A DNA stretch of 32,202 bases, taken from contig CAIVCF010000214.1 of the NCBI GenBank assembly GCA_903904335.1, forward strand, positions 1 through 32,202, written 5' to 3'. This stretch comes from an uncultured Chitinophagaceae bacterium. GTDB taxonomy: Bacteria > Bacteroidota > Bacteroidia > Chitinophagales > Chitinophagaceae. The position numbers and the translations under genes are program-made. The notes below the pieces were generated by a model, which saw nothing but the letters and a program-made list of their open reading frames with translations, ran no database searches and was not told the origin of the DNA. The first letter of the stretch is position 1, and every line of letters starts with the position of its first letter. Shown in pieces: positions 32,167 to 32,202 of this stretch.

Positions 32167-32202
32167 GTTTAAAGGAATCAATGCGATAGAGTTTTCAAAA
32201 CA
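32165..32202 (+). CDS. Transposase start (partial, 12 codons)
   Basis: ATG at 32165 opens MFKGINAIEFSK and runs off the window. The pattern suggests an IS1595-type transposase, in which a zinc-ribbon region normally follows. With only 12 residues this rests mostly on context: a broken pepT directly to the left and an inverted repeat around the start. Confidence 0.45.
   Translation, partial: MFKGINAIEFSK

Larger units (their letters stand above)
32079..32202 (+). mobile_element. Left end of a probable insertion sequence (IS1595-like)
   Basis: PepT coding similarity stops at about 32077. From there on the sequence begins GGATTAGGTAGAATG and becomes AT-rich, then an ORF starts at 32165 with MFKGINAIEFSK, the type of N-terminus I associate with IS1595-family transposases. 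The terminal inverted repeat cannot be verified because the other end is outside the window. Confidence 0.5.

Overview
The window looks like chromosomal DNA of a Bacteroidota bacterium, most likely of the Chitinophagales/Chitinophagaceae type. The DNA is AT-rich. Several genes are preceded by the Bacteroidota promoter box TAnnTTTG. One secreted protein ends in a gliding-motility/type IX secretion C-terminal domain. The set of families also fits: a DsbD with a separate alpha domain, a FadN-type beta-oxidation fusion, MetRS with a C-terminal tRNA-binding domain, and Bacteroidota-style monoheme cytochromes. The lineage is inferred from these traits; no marker gene was compared.

Layout. Positions 1-1728 hold the N-terminal 576 codons of uvrA (minus strand, cut by the window edge). 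A stand-alone ECF sigma factor follows (1980-2561, plus). A minus-strand block, probably one operon, runs 8359 to 2613: a secreted protein of unknown function, a multi-pass membrane protein, purQ, a stand-alone DsbD-alpha protein and dsbD. Then come two tandem membrane-anchored alpha/beta hydrolases (plus), a TylF-like methyltransferase and an LD-carboxypeptidase (both minus), a small three-histidine membrane protein (plus), a secreted NHL-repeat protein (minus), metG (plus), a GMC dehydrogenase with its subunit 3 (minus), a fadN-like gene (plus), an NTF2-like lipoprotein (plus), a glycine-rich lipoprotein plus exbD/exbB (minus), an MgtA-like P-type ATPase (plus) and an SPFH protein (minus). 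The right end is accessory in character. A 614-bp gap with two CRP-like palindromes leads into a monoheme cytochrome / porin / small cytochrome lipoprotein / monoheme cytochrome cluster (29046-31613). Last is the 3' fragment of pepT, cut by what looks like the left end of an insertion sequence running off the window.

How genes work together. The two Dsb genes appear to share one function: the alpha domain of the full-length DsbD has lost both catalytic cysteines, while the small neighbour keeps them at the matching positions. The GMC dehydrogenase has no signal peptide and is probably exported with its Tat-type subunit 3. The cytochrome/porin cluster could move electrons in the envelope; a direct role across the outer membrane is speculation. 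Strong bidirectional hairpins mark most convergent gene ends.

Most worth a second look: the DsbD division of labour, the cytochrome-porin cluster with its tandem operator-like sites, an operator-like palindrome laid over the fadN promoter, short dispersed repeats that have entered the uvrA and metG reading frames, a repeated TTGCGTCGCACACTTGT element at two distant intergenic sites, and the disrupted pepT. No tRNA, rRNA or CRISPR array was recognised.
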